Program-made: the position numbers and the translations under genes
DNA from: Parapedobacter sp037190485
Lineage (GTDB): Bacteria > Bacteroidota > Bacteroidia > Sphingobacteriales > Sphingobacteriaceae
Direction of reading: 5' to 3'
NCBI GenBank assembly: GCA_037190485.1
Contig: JBBCJB010000002.1
Span: 248,001 to 312,000, forward strand
Length of the DNA: 64,000 nucleotides
Shown: piece by piece, positions 7,419-16,963 of the stretch
Numbering within the stretch: the stretch's first letter is position 1
Layout of the letters: each line of letters starts with the position of its first letter
Notes under the pieces: generated by a model
Databases searched by the model: none
Seen by the model: only the letters and a program-made list of their open reading frames with translations
Told to the model about the DNA's origin: nothing

Positions 7419-9350
7419 TCATTCCTCATCATCAAACTTCCAACGCACGAACGCTTCGATCGCTTCGTACTCGGCCATGCCCAATTCGTCGTACAGCTTC
7501 GCCGTCTCGCGGGTCCGCTCTTCGGCACGCACCCAAAACTCTCGGGCATCGTCGCCGGGGAATACGGGCAGGTCTTTTTGGGATTGGTGCTTGAAGATCG
7601 CATAGCGTTTGCGCAATACCTCCTGGGGCGACAACGGCACGGCCATCTCGATTTCATGGATCTCGAATTCGTGCCATGCGCCCCGGTAGAGCCACAGCCA
7701 GCAGTCTTTTGTCCAAGCTTCCGTTTTCCGCAAGCGCAGCATCGCCTGATGGATGATATCGAAGCACACCTTGTGCGTACCGTGTGGATCGGCAAAGTCG
7801 CCAGCCGCGAAAATCTGGTGCGGCTGCACCCGTTGGAGCAGCTCCATGGTTTGGACGATATCGTCCTCGTAATCAGGCTTCTTGGTATACTTGCCGCGAT
7901 CATAGAACGGCAGGTTCTGGAAATGGATATGCGCATCCGGCAACCCCGCGAAACGCGCACCCGCGATGGCCTCCCCTTTGCGGATGAGTCCCTTTACGGT
8001 CAATAACTCCTGGATATCGATTTGGTTTGGTTTCTTGCCGGCGATGAATTTCCGGGCATTGTCGTACAACGTTTCCAGTTTCTGCGTATCGATGCCCTGA
8101 GACTTGGCGAAGTCGGTGGCAAACTCGATGAATCGCAAGGCGTCATCGTCCCACACCGCCGTATTGCCCGAGGTCTGGTACGCCACATGCACCTCATGCC
8201 CTTGATCCGCCAACCGGATGAATGTCCCGCCCATGGAGATCACGTCGTCATCGGGATGGGGTGAGAAAATGATCGATCGTTTCTTGCCCGGCTCCCGCCG
8301 TTCCGGACGTTGGCTGTCATCCGCGTTTGGCTTACCCCCGGGCCAACCGGTGATGGTGTGCTGAAGTTGGTTGAAGATATCGATATTGATCTGGTAAACG
8401 GGCCCTTTCTCGGTAGCCAATTGCGCCATCCCGTTGTTATTGTAATCGTCTTCGGTGAGCTTGAGCACAGGCTTTTTCAGCGTCTTTGAAAGCCATACAA
8501 CGGCCTTCTTGACCGTTTTGCCATCCCATACGCAATCCTTGACCAACCAAGGCGTATCGAATCGGGTCAGTTGAGACGCCGCATCCACGTCTAGCACGAA
8601 CTCCACGTGATCGGAAAGCTGCAGATAAGTCGCCGGCACGTCGGCTGCGATTTCACCCTCGACCGCTTTCTTCACGATTTCGGCCTTTTTCGTATTCCAC
8701 GCCATCAGGATGATCTCGCGGGCCTTGAATATGGTACCGATGCCCATCGTGATGGCTTTTGTGGGTACGTTTTCCTTTCCGCCGAAATCGCGCGAGGCAT
8801 CACGGCGCGTCAGGTCGTCCAACGTCACCAACCGCGTTCCGGAGTTTGGCGCCGAACCGGGTTCGTTGAATCCGATGTGGCCGGTACGTCCAATGCCCAG
8901 GATCTGTAGGTCCAGCCCCCCCAGCACCGTGATCTTTTGTTCATAAGCCAGGCAATAGGCAGCGATGTCTTCCAAGGCCAGTGTGCCATCCGGGATATGG
9001 ACATTGGCACGTTCGATATCCACGTGATCGAAAAGCTGCTGGTTCATGAAGGACACATAGCTCTGTGTCGCATCGGGCTGCATCGGATAATACTCATCGA
9101 GGTTGAAGGTCACCACGTTCTTGAAGCTTAGTCCTTCTTCGCGGTGCAGGCGCACCAACTCCGCGTACACTTTTACAGGGGTTGCACCTGTCGCGAGACC
9201 TAGGATGGCCTGCTCACCTTTTTCCTGTTTGCTGCGAATGAGGTCAGCGATACGCTTTGCCACGGCCAATGACGCCGTGCTTTGATCGGAGTAGACGCTT
9301 ACCGGTACTTTCTCGAAGCGTGTCTCTTCCAGTAAATTCAATCTTGCCAT
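7419..9350 (-). CDS. nagB: Glucosamine-6-phosphate deaminase fused to a PIG-L/LmbE-type domain
   Basis: The 643-residue protein joins an N-terminal NagB domain (LGLATGATP at 51-58, FNLDEYY at 82-88, GIGRTGHIGFNEP at 152-164) to a C-terminal PIG-L deacetylase-like domain. The latter has the metal motif HPDDD at 365-369 and PHGTH near residue 555. NagB converts glucosamine-6-phosphate to fructose-6-phosphate and ammonia in the cytoplasm. The Asp that opens the sugar ring in E. coli NagB (motif NDGHIAF) is Thr156 here, while His158 and Glu163 remain. I believe this long Bacteroidota subfamily often has that change. The divergent GH109 gene supports amino-sugar catabolism. Confidence 0.85.
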   Translation of the reverse strand: MARLNLLEETRFEKVPVSVYSDQSTASLAVAKRIADLIRSKQEKGEQAILGLATGATPVKVYAELVRLHREEGLSFKNVVTFNLDEYYPMQPDATQSYVSFMNQQLFDHVDIERANVHIPDGTLALEDIAAYCLAYEQKITVLGGLDLQILGIGRTGHIGFNEPGSAPNSGTRLVTLDDLTRRDASRDFGGKENVPTKAITMGIGTIFKAREIILMAWNTKKAEIVKKAVEGEIAADVPATYLQLSDHVEFVLDVDAASQLTRFDTPWLVKDCVWDGKTVKKAVVWLSKTLKKPVLKLTEDDYNNNGMAQLATEKGPVYQINIDIFNQLQHTITGWPGGKPNADDSQRPERREPGKKRSIIFSPHPDDDVISMGGTFIRLADQGHEVHVAYQTSGNTAVWDDDALRFIEFATDFAKSQGIDTQKLETLYDNARKFIAGKKPNQIDIQELLTVKGLIRKGEAIAGARFAGLPDAHIHFQNLPFYDRGKYTKKPDYEDDIVQTMELLQRVQPHQIFAAGDFADPHGTHKVCFDIIHQAMLRLRKTEAWTKDCWLWLYRGAWHEFEIHEIEMAVPLSPQEVLRKRYAIFKHQSQKDLPVFPGDDAREFWVRAEERTRETAKLYDELGMAEYEAIEAFVRWKFDDEE

Positions 9351-9379
9351 TTATAACGAGTTACGTATAAGGTGAGACG

Positions 9380-9387
9380 CAAAAATA
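9380..9387 (-). promoter_or_regulatory. -7 promoter element of nagB (TATTTTTG)
   Basis: An exact TAnnTTTG match on the minus strand ends 29 bp upstream of the nagB ATG. Confidence 0.5.
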
Positions 9388-9460
9388 CGGAGTTGCCTTG
9401 AAAAAAAATAATGAAAGACCACAATACTTTTACAATTTTTTTTCAAAACATCCAAACAAT

Positions 9461-9491
9461 CGGTTGCGCGATGATTAGGCAAACGGTTGCG
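9461..9491. promoter_or_regulatory. Direct repeats of CGGTTGCG between nagB and GH109
   Basis: Copies at 9461-9468 and 9484-9491 are spaced 23 bp start to start, about two helical turns. They lie in the divergent region of two amino-sugar genes, in the contexts AATCGGTTGCG and AAACGGTTGCG. They resemble LacI-type half-sites, but no regulator is adjacent. Confidence 0.35.
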
Positions 9492-9582
9492 TTGTTTTTG
9501 CATTTTGATAACTCGGCCAACTGCCCTATACTTGTTGAAAAAAAGCGATAACTGCGGCAAATGCCGTTTCAATAACCAATGC

Positions 9583-10998
9583 ATGAAGTACAACCGTAGA
9601 AATTTCCTGAAAAACGCCACGCTCCTATCCGGGGCCGCAGCCACCCTCCCCGCCGTTGCGAAAGCGGCCATCGTCAACGGGACAACGACCCATCAAGCAG
9701 CCGGCCGCCCCCAGCGGTTCAACATGAGCGGTTATGGGGCCCCAAAAATCGATAAAGTCCGTATCGGCTTCATTGGTTTGGGGCAACGCGGTCCGGGCGC
9801 CGTGAACCGGATTTCACGTATCGAAGGCGTAGAAATCAAAGCGCTGTGCGACCTGCATCCCGATCGGGCCACGAAAACACAGGCCATCCTGGAAAAAGCA
9901 GGACTTCCCAAAGCCAAGGAATATTCGGGTGCGAATGGTTGGAAGGACATGGTGGCCAATGAAGATCTCGATTTGGTGTATATCTGTACCCCTTGGGATT
10001 TGCATGCCCCGATGTCGCTCTACGCGATGGAACACGGCAAACATGTCGCTTGCGAAGTGCCCGTTGCCGTTACGGTGGATGAATGCTGGGAACTGGTGGA
10101 TACATCTGAACGGACCAGAAAGCATTGCATGATGCTCGAGAATTGTTGCTACGACTTCTTTGAAATGCTGACCCTCAATATGGCGCGTAACGGCCTTTTC
10201 GGCGAAATCGTCCATGCAGAAGGCGCGTATATCCACGATCTATTGGACCTGAACTTTGATAAAGACGGTTATCAAGACATGTGGCGCCTGCAGATGAATG
10301 CGACTCACAACGGCAACCTGTATCCCACGCATGGCCTTGGCCCCATCGCCCAATGCCTCGACATCAACCGGGGGGACAAGATGGACTATTTGGTCTCGTT
10401 GTCTACGAACGATTTCCAGATGGGCCAGACAGCACTGGACAAAGCCAAAGAAGATGCATTCTTCGTACCTTTCGTGGGCAAAACATACCGGGGCAACATG
10501 AATACCACGCTGATCCGTACCGCCAAAGGCAAATCGATCATGGTGCAACACGACGTGACCTCACCAAGGCCGTACTCGCGCATCCACCTCATCAGCGGCA
10601 CGAAAGGCGTCGCGTCCAAATGGCCGTCGCCCGAGCGTATCGCCTTCGGGCATGATTGGGTGAAGGAGGACGAGCTGAAAGAACTCTACGCCAACTATAC
10701 CCCTCCGTTGATCAAACACGTGGGCGAAGTGGCCAAACAGGTGGGCGGCCATGGTGGGATGGATTTTATCATGGACTGGCGCCTCATTGATTGTCTCCGC
10801 AATGGGCTTCCGCTCGACCAGGATGTCTATGACGGCACGTCATGGAGTTGCATCTTCCCGCTCAGCGAACGGTCGGTGGCTGAACGCTCCCGTTCGCTGG
10901 ATATCCCGGATTTCACCCGCGGTGGATGGAGACAGAACGCCCCCGTAAGCCTCACATTGGAAGGGGGGGCGACCACCGGTGTCAAAAAAGTTGGCTAA
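9583..10998 (+). CDS. GH109-type NAD-dependent glycosidase (Gfo/Idh/MocA fold), Tat-exported
   Basis: From the ATG at 9583 the product is 471 residues and begins MKYNRRNFLKNATLLSGAA, a twin-arginine signal peptide. An NAD-binding Rossmann motif follows (RIGFIGLGQRGPGAV). The stretches YICTPWDLHAPMSLYAMEHGKHV and NLYPTHGLGPIAQCLDINRG match GH109 alpha-N-acetylgalactosaminidases. The enzyme would release N-acetylgalactosamine in the periplasm by an oxidation-elimination route with bound NAD. An upstream in-frame ATG is rejected because it would bury the Tat signal. A general Gfo/Idh oxidoreductase is the alternative. Confidence 0.8.
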   Translation: MKYNRRNFLKNATLLSGAAATLPAVAKAAIVNGTTTHQAAGRPQRFNMSGYGAPKIDKVRIGFIGLGQRGPGAVNRISRIEGVEIKALCDLHPDRATKTQAILEKAGLPKAKEYSGANGWKDMVANEDLDLVYICTPWDLHAPMSLYAMEHGKHVACEVPVAVTVDECWELVDTSERTRKHCMMLENCCYDFFEMLTLNMARNGLFGEIVHAEGAYIHDLLDLNFDKDGYQDMWRLQMNATHNGNLYPTHGLGPIAQCLDINRGDKMDYLVSLSTNDFQMGQTALDKAKEDAFFVPFVGKTYRGNMNTTLIRTAKGKSIMVQHDVTSPRPYSRIHLISGTKGVASKWPSPERIAFGHDWVKEDELKELYANYTPPLIKHVGEVAKQVGGHGGMDFIMDWRLIDCLRNGLPLDQDVYDGTSWSCIFPLSERSVAERSRSLDIPDFTRGGWRQNAPVSLTLEGGATTGVKKVG

Positions 10999-11011
10999 CC
11001 CATCGAGTACA

Positions 11012-12166
11012 TCAAACCTCATCGACGTTGGCAAGCCGTTCGATGCCGCTTGCCAGCGTCTGGTCTTGCTTTGCAAAGCAGATGCGCGCCAGCCGTTGGT
11101 TGGTTGGCTCACTATAAAATGCTGCCACGGGTATGGTCGCTACGCCGAACCTACGGGTTAGCGCCCTGCAGAACTCAAGTTCGGGGAGCGTGCTTACCGC
11201 CGAATAGTCGACCAACACGAAATACGTGCCCTGGCAAGGCAATGCCTTGAACCGCGTCATCGCGAGGCCGCGCAGCAGGAAATCACGTTTCTGCTGAAAG
11301 AACGCCGGGAGCCCGAGGTATTCTTCCTTGTTGTCCATGAAATCCGCCAACGCATGTTGGATGGGCGTATTCACGCTGAACACGTTGAATTGGTGCACCT
11401 TCCTGAATTCTGCGGTCAGGTGCGAAGGCGCCAGGCAATAGCCGATTTTCCAGCCCGTGGTGTGGAAGAGCTTGCCGAAAGACGATACGATAAACGCCCG
11501 CTCGCGCAGTTCGCCATATTGGGCGGCGCTCCGGTGTTGCGCGCCGTCGAACACGATATGCTCATACACCTCGTCGCTCAGGACGTAACAGCCAGTATCG
11601 CGGATGATGCCGATGAGTTGCCTATAGTCGGTGTCGGAAAACATCCTGCCCGTCGGGTTGTTGGGCGAGTTGATGACGATCAGCTTGGTCCGGGCCGTCA
11701 TCAATCGCTTCACGGCTGCCCAGTCAATGGCAAAGTCGGGTGCCCAAAGCGGTACCGCTTTGGGGATACCACCGAACACCCGGACGCTCGGGGCGTAGGA
11801 ATCGTATGCCGGTTCGAACAGGATTACTTCGTCGTCTGGCTGCACCAACGTGGCTATCGTCGTGAAAAGCGCCTGGGTCGCGCCCGCGGTAACGGTAATC
11901 TCCGTTTCGGGATGATAAGCCGCCCCAATGGTCGACGCTACTTTGGCAGCGATCCGCTCACGCAACGCAGACACCCCCGCCATCGGCGCATATTGGTTGT
12001 GCCCTGCGGCGAGGTGACGCTCCACCAACGAAATCAATCGAGGGGAACAATCAAAGTCGGGAAAACCCTGGGACAGGTTAATCGCCTGGCACTGCTCCGC
12101 CAACTGCGACATCTGTGTAAAGATTGAAGTGCCGGTATCCGGTAATTTCGATGGAAACGTTTTCAA
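11012..12166 (-). CDS. ybdL: Methionine aminotransferase (YbdL type)
   Basis: The 384-residue class I aminotransferase tracks E. coli YbdL closely: SKLPDTGTSIFTQMSQLA, INLSQGFPDFD, NQYAPMAGV, and the PLP lysine Lys232 in SSFGKLFHTTGWKIGY. YbdL prefers methionine, converting it with a 2-oxoacid to 4-methylthio-2-oxobutanoate. The start overlaps the upstream regulator gene by four bases, so the two are translationally coupled. The operon promoter at 12607 is preceded by a CTAC-N7-GTAG palindrome shared with other sulfur genes in this window. A kynurenine or glutamine transaminase K activity is possible. Confidence 0.88.
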   Translation of the reverse strand: MKTFPSKLPDTGTSIFTQMSQLAEQCQAINLSQGFPDFDCSPRLISLVERHLAAGHNQYAPMAGVSALRERIAAKVASTIGAAYHPETEITVTAGATQALFTTIATLVQPDDEVILFEPAYDSYAPSVRVFGGIPKAVPLWAPDFAIDWAAVKRLMTARTKLIVINSPNNPTGRMFSDTDYRQLIGIIRDTGCYVLSDEVYEHIVFDGAQHRSAAQYGELRERAFIVSSFGKLFHTTGWKIGYCLAPSHLTAEFRKVHQFNVFSVNTPIQHALADFMDNKEEYLGLPAFFQQKRDFLLRGLAMTRFKALPCQGTYFVLVDYSAVSTLPELEFCRALTRRFGVATIPVAAFYSEPTNQRLARICFAKQDQTLASGIERLANVDEV

Positions 12167-12513
12167 AATGCCCTGCTTTCTCGAAGTATCTCGCGGTAAA
12201 ACCGCACACTGTCTTCGAGTTGTGCAATATACGCTTCTTTATCGTGAATGATTTTATCGTATAATGCTTTTTCTTCGCTGATGAACCGGGCAATGTCTCC
12301 GTGCGGCGCCTCGTCATTCAACAATTCGGGCAACGCCACCTTAAGCACCTCAGCCAGCTGTCCAAGGCGCTCGATATCGATACGGGTGATACCCCCTTCG
12401 ATATTCTGGTAGGTTTTCAGGGCAATGTGCAACGCCTCGGCCATATCCGTTTGGGATAATCCGCGTTCCTTCCTTAACCGTTTGATTTTGCCCAGAATGT
12501 CTAATTGTGCCAT
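12163..12513 (-). CDS. XRE-family helix-turn-helix regulator
   Basis: The 116-residue protein has an HTH_3 domain at residues 8-65 (IKRLRKERGLSQTDMAEAL, TYQNIEGGITRIDIERL). A charged helical tail (EEKALYDKIIHDKEAYIAQLED) that could be a dimerisation coiled coil follows. It is the first gene of a two-gene operon with the methionine aminotransferase. A perfect 15-bp palindrome lies 17 bp before its start and may be its own operator. Its ligand is unknown. Confidence 0.85.
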   Translation of the reverse strand: MAQLDILGKIKRLRKERGLSQTDMAEALHIALKTYQNIEGGITRIDIERLGQLAEVLKVALPELLNDEAPHGDIARFISEEKALYDKIIHDKEAYIAQLEDSVRFYREILRESRAF

Positions 12514-12529
12514 CGCCGTAACTCTTTTA

Positions 12530-12544
12530 GGTATAAATTATACC
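12530..12544. promoter_or_regulatory. 15-bp palindrome GGTATAAATTATACC, candidate autoregulatory site
   Basis: The perfect palindrome sits in the untranslated leader between the promoter (12607-12614) and the XRE start. Binding there would block its own transcript. Confidence 0.45.
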
Positions 12545-12606
12545 ACTTTTAAGCATGATTTATGCGTTCTTTATCCTGAATGAACGCCTTACCTTTGTTG
12601 CAGGAG

Positions 12607-12654
12607 CAAAGGTAATTCTTTTCAATCAAAAAGACTACTTGTTTGGTAGATTAT
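12607..12654 (-). promoter_or_regulatory. Promoter and CTAC-N7-GTAG operator (site A) of the XRE-ybdL operon
   Basis: On the minus strand the -7 element TACCTTTG lies at 12607-12614. The operator occupies 12630-12654, with CTAC and GTAG separated by exactly seven bases and flanked by AAAGA on one side. A mirror TACCTTTG on the plus strand (12590-12597) makes the promoter region palindromic, but no plus-strand gene follows. The operator would overlap the -33 region. Confidence 0.55.
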
Positions 12655-12754
12655 TTTTTCGCCATCGAAAGCATGGCAGGCACATAGCTAAAAAAGTTTG
12701 TTTGTTGTTTAGTTAAAGCGGTAAGTGGAAACACTTGCCGTTTTTCGTTTAGCC

Positions 12755-12973
12755 CTATTCTTCGTATACTTGCTCGGCGTCAATGCCTTCGCTGCCCAAG
12801 GCATTGATGATATCCAACGCCTTGATATTAATCCCTTTGACCGAAAGAAAAAATTGGTTGAAGAAATAATCGACACACCAATCGGCGATATTGGGCGCAT
12901 TTTCCATGATGTGTGAAAGCTTTTCCAATTGGGAGGGTGTCTCTGCCGACGTTTGAAATTTCAAGATCTCCAT
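12755..12973 (-). CDS. Small HMA-like protein of unknown function
   Basis: The 72-residue protein begins MEILKFQTSAETPSQLEKLS and ends GSEGIDAEQVYEE. Its alternation of strands and helices suggests the ferredoxin-like fold of heavy-metal-associated domains, but the metal-binding CxxC is absent. It lies 36 bp after the antiporter stop on the same strand and is probably co-transcribed with it. I do not recognise the family; a small regulatory partner of the antiporter is only a guess. Confidence 0.6.
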   Translation of the reverse strand: MEILKFQTSAETPSQLEKLSHIMENAPNIADWCVDYFFNQFFLSVKGINIKALDIINALGSEGIDAEQVYEE

Positions 12974-13009
12974 AACTTCTCCTTTTTTATCGGTGTAAAA
13001 AATGAATAT

Positions 13010-15274
13010 TTAAGGTTTCAGGATCAATGTCGAGGGTGTCTCCTTGAGCCAATCGGCTTTGTCCTGCACCAGTTGCTTCCATGCCGAAAGGCTCACCAGC
13101 ACCAGGTCGAACGAACGAAGCTCGATAGCCCCCATCTCCGGCTCGTTGACCACGTTCACGTGATTCGGAGCGGCATAGTCCACGGCACGGACGGCTTCCT
13201 TGAACTCCAAGGTATTCCTGATGGCATTGTTCACGTCAAGCAGTGTCACGTGCAATCCACTGTTCTGGATGAACTTCTGCATATACACCAACAGGAAACT
13301 GTCGCTGATGGAATATATCGGCACGATGATACGTTGGCAATCTTCAAACCCCTTGTCAATGAGGATGCCCAATGGAATCTGAACGGCACGGATCATCGTT
13401 TTCGTGCGTTCGTCGAGGAAACCCGACGAAAACAGGTTGTCTTTGCCCGTCAACGTTTCGTACAGCCGTTCGGGATTGATCACCTTGCTGGTGAAGCCCA
13501 GTATACGCCCCAACACCGTGCCGTCGAAAACCGATTGGCCCACGCCCATCAGCAGCAGGTCGTAATCGTCGGTATTGGATACCTCGGCGATGTCGTCGTC
13601 GATGTTATCCGTAGGTTTGAATATCGGCAGGAACGGTTGCTGCAGCTTCGCCCCTTCTTCCTCCAACAGCGTGAAGCTGTCGCGTTCGTATTCGACCGAA
13701 TTGAAATGGTTCAATTCATTGCCCAGCGACAGGTGAAGCGCCGTCACGGTCGTATTCGCCTTTGATTTCTTGGTCAGCATATTCGCGATACGCAGCAGCT
13801 GCCTGCCCGTATTCGGGTTGCCGAAAGAGATCAGGATGTTGAACTTGTCTTTCTTGGTCAGTATCGCCTCCTTATCTTTCGCCGGCTTGAACAACCTGTT
13901 GATCAGGTCGAGCGACGGGCCGGTCATGAACGTGGTCACGAGGGCCATCAACACGAGGATGGCGAACATCTCCGGCGTCAGCACGCCGAGGTCATAGCCG
14001 ATATTCAAGGCAACCAGTTCCATCAGCCCCCGCGTATTCATCAGCGCACCGATACTCAGGCTGTCTCGCCAACTCTGCCCCACGAATCGGGCCGACAACG
14101 CGCTGCCGACGAATTTACCGGTCACGGCCACCACGATGACGATCGCGCAAAGCTGCCACAGGCCCGGCTCGTTCAGCAAACCGATCTGCGTGCGCAAGCC
14201 CGTAAAGACAAAAAACAGCGGCAACAGCAATACCTGCGCCACGTCCTCCACCTTTTCGATGAAGATGTTCCGGAAATTGATGTTTGCGGGCATGATCACG
14301 CCAGCCATGAACGCACCGAACAAGGCGTGTATGCCAATCACCTCGGTGGCCCAGGCGGAGAACAGTAACGTCAGGAAAAATGTACCGACGACGGGCCGGC
14401 TCAAGCGCTCCTTGGTCGCGTGGAGATCGCCGATCCGCTGCAGGAAGGGCGCCACGAAACGGAGCATCAGTATCACGTAGGCTATCGAGAATAGGATGGT
14501 GTAACCGGCGCTGGCCAGCGAACCCGCTTTCACCACGGCGATCACCGCCGCCAAGATGCACCAGGCCGTGATGTCATCGGCAGCCGCACAGGTGATGACG
14601 ATGGAACCCAATTTGGTCTTCGTGATGCCCCGTTCCTGCACGATACGGGCCAACACCGGAAACGCCGTGATGCTCATGGAAATGCCGATGAAGAGCGCAT
14701 AGGAAAGGAACGAAACCCCTGTCGGCGCCGTTGCCTGGTAAATGAAATAGGCCAACCCCATCCCCAAGGCAAACGGGAAGATGATGCTGGCGTGGCTGAT
14801 GATGACCGCCTCGTGGGCCTGGTTTTTCAGCAATTTCAGGTCGAGCTCCATGCCCACCACGAACATGAACAGGATCAAGCCGACCTGGCTCACGATCCCC
14901 AGGTTTGACAGTGAGCTTGCCGGAAACAGGAAGGCCGAGAACTCGGGGAAATAACTGCCCAATAACGATGGCCCCAACACGATGCCGGCCACGATTTCAC
15001 CGATTACGGACGGTTGCCCAATCCGCCGGAATAGCAGGCCAAAAACCCGCGCCACCAAAATGATCGCAATGATCTGCAACAGCAAAATCGAAAGCGGATA
15101 GACCAAGTTGCTGCCAAGCGACTCCTGGAAATGCTGCCATGCCGTGCCATCGCTCGTATGCTCCTGGATTTCGGAGGCGTTTTCGAGCGACTTCCCTCGC
15201 TGCAGGATCCAATAGCCAAACGCCGCTAGCGCGCCGACAACCCCTGTGTAGAAAATGACGTTCTTAAACTTCAT
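13010..15274 (-). CDS. CPA2-family cation/proton antiporter
   Basis: From the ATG at 15274 the product is 754 residues. After one N-terminal membrane segment and a short linker come about twelve helices of the Na+/H+ exchanger domain (GQPSVIGEIVAGIVLGPSLL, ITCAAADDITAWC, ALMNTRGLMELVAL). The last ~280 residues form a soluble domain with a Rossmann/USP-like repeat (FNILISFGNPNTGRQ, RIIVPIYSISDSFLLVY). It should exchange Na+ or K+ for protons at the inner membrane. A 62-codon upstream extension lacks features of a membrane protein and was left out. Confidence 0.88.
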   Translation of the reverse strand: MKFKNVIFYTGVVGALAAFGYWILQRGKSLENASEIQEHTSDGTAWQHFQESLGSNLVYPLSILLLQIIAIILVARVFGLLFRRIGQPSVIGEIVAGIVLGPSLLGSYFPEFSAFLFPASSLSNLGIVSQVGLILFMFVVGMELDLKLLKNQAHEAVIISHASIIFPFALGMGLAYFIYQATAPTGVSFLSYALFIGISMSITAFPVLARIVQERGITKTKLGSIVITCAAADDITAWCILAAVIAVVKAGSLASAGYTILFSIAYVILMLRFVAPFLQRIGDLHATKERLSRPVVGTFFLTLLFSAWATEVIGIHALFGAFMAGVIMPANINFRNIFIEKVEDVAQVLLLPLFFVFTGLRTQIGLLNEPGLWQLCAIVIVVAVTGKFVGSALSARFVGQSWRDSLSIGALMNTRGLMELVALNIGYDLGVLTPEMFAILVLMALVTTFMTGPSLDLINRLFKPAKDKEAILTKKDKFNILISFGNPNTGRQLLRIANMLTKKSKANTTVTALHLSLGNELNHFNSVEYERDSFTLLEEEGAKLQQPFLPIFKPTDNIDDDIAEVSNTDDYDLLLMGVGQSVFDGTVLGRILGFTSKVINPERLYETLTGKDNLFSSGFLDERTKTMIRAVQIPLGILIDKGFEDCQRIIVPIYSISDSFLLVYMQKFIQNSGLHVTLLDVNNAIRNTLEFKEAVRAVDYAAPNHVNVVNEPEMGAIELRSFDLVLVSLSAWKQLVQDKADWLKETPSTLILKP

Positions 15275-15380
15275 GCAATGGCACTGTTGACTTTTCAGCT
15301 TCCAATTATACGCGTTTTCAGGCGAAAACAGCGGTGCCGACCCTTGTTTTTGTACCGAGCCGCATTTTTTCTGTACCGAA

Positions 15381-16094
15381 CTAAGCCATGCCCGCCACGA
15401 ATGCCTCCCTATAGGGCGCTGACAGCGGGTATTGCAAGGGGTTGCCCCCCTGTCTGGCACCTACATACACCCACTGCATGGTATAGCTCACCACCGTATC
15501 GAGTGCGATCATCGTTTTGCGGCTTATCTGGCAGAATTTCCCTGGTGGCAGCTGCCGCATCAGCCATCCGAACGTGATGTTCTTGGCCAGGACATCCGTC
15601 CCATCCCGCAACGTGATGATTTTGTCCCGCCGGTCGTTCCCGGCCACGTTGACCACGGCGATGTCGTCCCAGCGGATCCGTCGCTTGCCTACGCTGGTGT
15701 TCAGGGCCAAGTAAACATCGGCCATGAACCGTTTCGCCAACAGCCATTCCCTCGCCTTGGAAAACGCCCTGTCCAGGCGCTCCAATTGGTAGGGCTTCTG
15801 CAGATAGTCTACGGCATCCAGCTCAAAAGCGTCTGCTGCATAGGTTTTGTACGCCGTCGAGAAAATGATGGCCTTGCCTTGGAGCCGACGCGCCACTTCC
15901 ACCCCATCCATGCCCGGCATCGTGATATCCAGCACGCACGTGTCGTAGGGCAACGTCGGTGCCTCATCCAGGAAACGTATCGGGTTGTTATAGGACTTCA
16001 CCACGTTCACGCCATCCAGTTGGCCGCAAAGCAGCTGCAGGTAACGAAGGGCCGGCAATTCATCCTCAACCAATATACAGTTAATCGGCTGCAT
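15381..16094 (-). CDS. LytTR-family response regulator
   Basis: The 237-residue protein has a receiver domain with the phosphorylatable Asp56 (YDTCVLDITMPGMDG) and the conserved Lys in DYLQKPYQLERL. A C-terminal LytTR DNA-binding domain follows (WDDIAVVNVAGNDRRDKIITLRDG, FCQISRKTMIALD). Its start overlaps the histidine kinase gene by 14 bp, so the two form a two-component system. Targets of LytTR regulators are usually paired direct repeats, which I did not locate. Confidence 0.88.
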   Translation of the reverse strand: MQPINCILVEDELPALRYLQLLCGQLDGVNVVKSYNNPIRFLDEAPTLPYDTCVLDITMPGMDGVEVARRLQGKAIIFSTAYKTYAADAFELDAVDYLQKPYQLERLDRAFSKAREWLLAKRFMADVYLALNTSVGKRRIRWDDIAVVNVAGNDRRDKIITLRDGTDVLAKNITFGWLMRQLPPGKFCQISRKTMIALDTVVSYTMQWVYVGARQGGNPLQYPLSAPYREAFVAGMA

Positions 16095-16806
16095 GCAACT
16101 TGATTTCGAGTTTCACCTGGTAGACGTCGCCGTCCGATTCGGTCGTCAACTTATAGTCATTGCCATAAATCCGATCCAGCCGGTCGCGGTAGGTTTGGTT
16201 GCCCAGCCCACCTTTGCGGTCTTTTGCCAATGCGGTGTTGGCTTGGATTTTATTGGAAACCGACAATAGGAACACCTGCTCCTTGACTTCAAACACCACG
16301 GATATGAATGCGTTGTCACTTTGCACATCGGCATGTTTGAACGCGTTCTCGATCGGGTTGGCGGTCACGAACGGCGCGATGAGCAAGTTTGCATGCGATT
16401 CGCTGATGCGCTTCCGTACATGAAGATCGAAAAGCGGACTGATTTTCAACCGATTGATTTCAATCAGGTTTTGCGTGAACGCGATTTCTTCGTGCAACGG
16501 CACAAAACGCCCATCCGATTCGTATAGGATGTAATCCAAGACATTGGAAAGCTTGTCTAATGCATAGTAACTTTGGTAAGCATGCGACTGGATGGCGTTC
16601 AACGCATTCTTGAGCAGGTGAGGATCCAGTTTATACTTGAACTGCTCGACCGCCACCCGGGTGCCCACGGCGTCCAGTTTATCGCGCTTCGCTTTCCTTG
16701 CGTCCAGCTGTCTGCGGGACCTGGCGTGCGCGATGGCGATGATTGCCAACGCCACCAGCGCTACCGTGAGCGCAACAACCAACACCCATAAATACATACT
16801 TTCCAT
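16081..16806 (-). CDS. Sensor histidine kinase, short LytS/YehU type
   Basis: The 241-residue protein has a single N-terminal membrane helix (LWVLVVALTVALVALAII). The His-kinase motif is DPHLLKNALNAIQ with His63, the canonical PHFLFN being slightly altered. An ATPase region with the N box follows (APFVTANPIENAFKHA) and GGLGNQTYRDRLD. It lacks any periplasmic sensor domain. It would phosphorylate the LytTR regulator whose gene overlaps its end. Confidence 0.85.
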   Translation of the reverse strand: MESMYLWVLVVALTVALVALAIIAIAHARSRRQLDARKAKRDKLDAVGTRVAVEQFKYKLDPHLLKNALNAIQSHAYQSYYALDKLSNVLDYILYESDGRFVPLHEEIAFTQNLIEINRLKISPLFDLHVRKRISESHANLLIAPFVTANPIENAFKHADVQSDNAFISVVFEVKEQVFLLSVSNKIQANTALAKDRKGGLGNQTYRDRLDRIYGNDYKLTTESDGDVYQVKLEIKLHAAD

Positions 16807-16894
16807 CCACGTTGCCTAGTTACCTACCGGGCACAAAGGTGTGCAAAAGATCACGTTTGGCAAAATTTCGCACCAACGCTGCTTGAAACAACCA

Positions 16895-16929
16895 AAAGCG
16901 GGCGCAACAACAATTGATGCACCCGCTTT
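16895..16929 (-). terminator. Hairpin terminator after the TonB receptor gene
   Basis: The arms AAAGCGGG (16895-16902) and CCCGCTTT (16922-16929) enclose a 19-base loop. The hairpin lies 34 bp past the receptor stop on the minus strand. Confidence 0.5.
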
Positions 16930-16963
16930 GCCAGGCTTAGGAATCAAACGCTGAACCTGCCCC

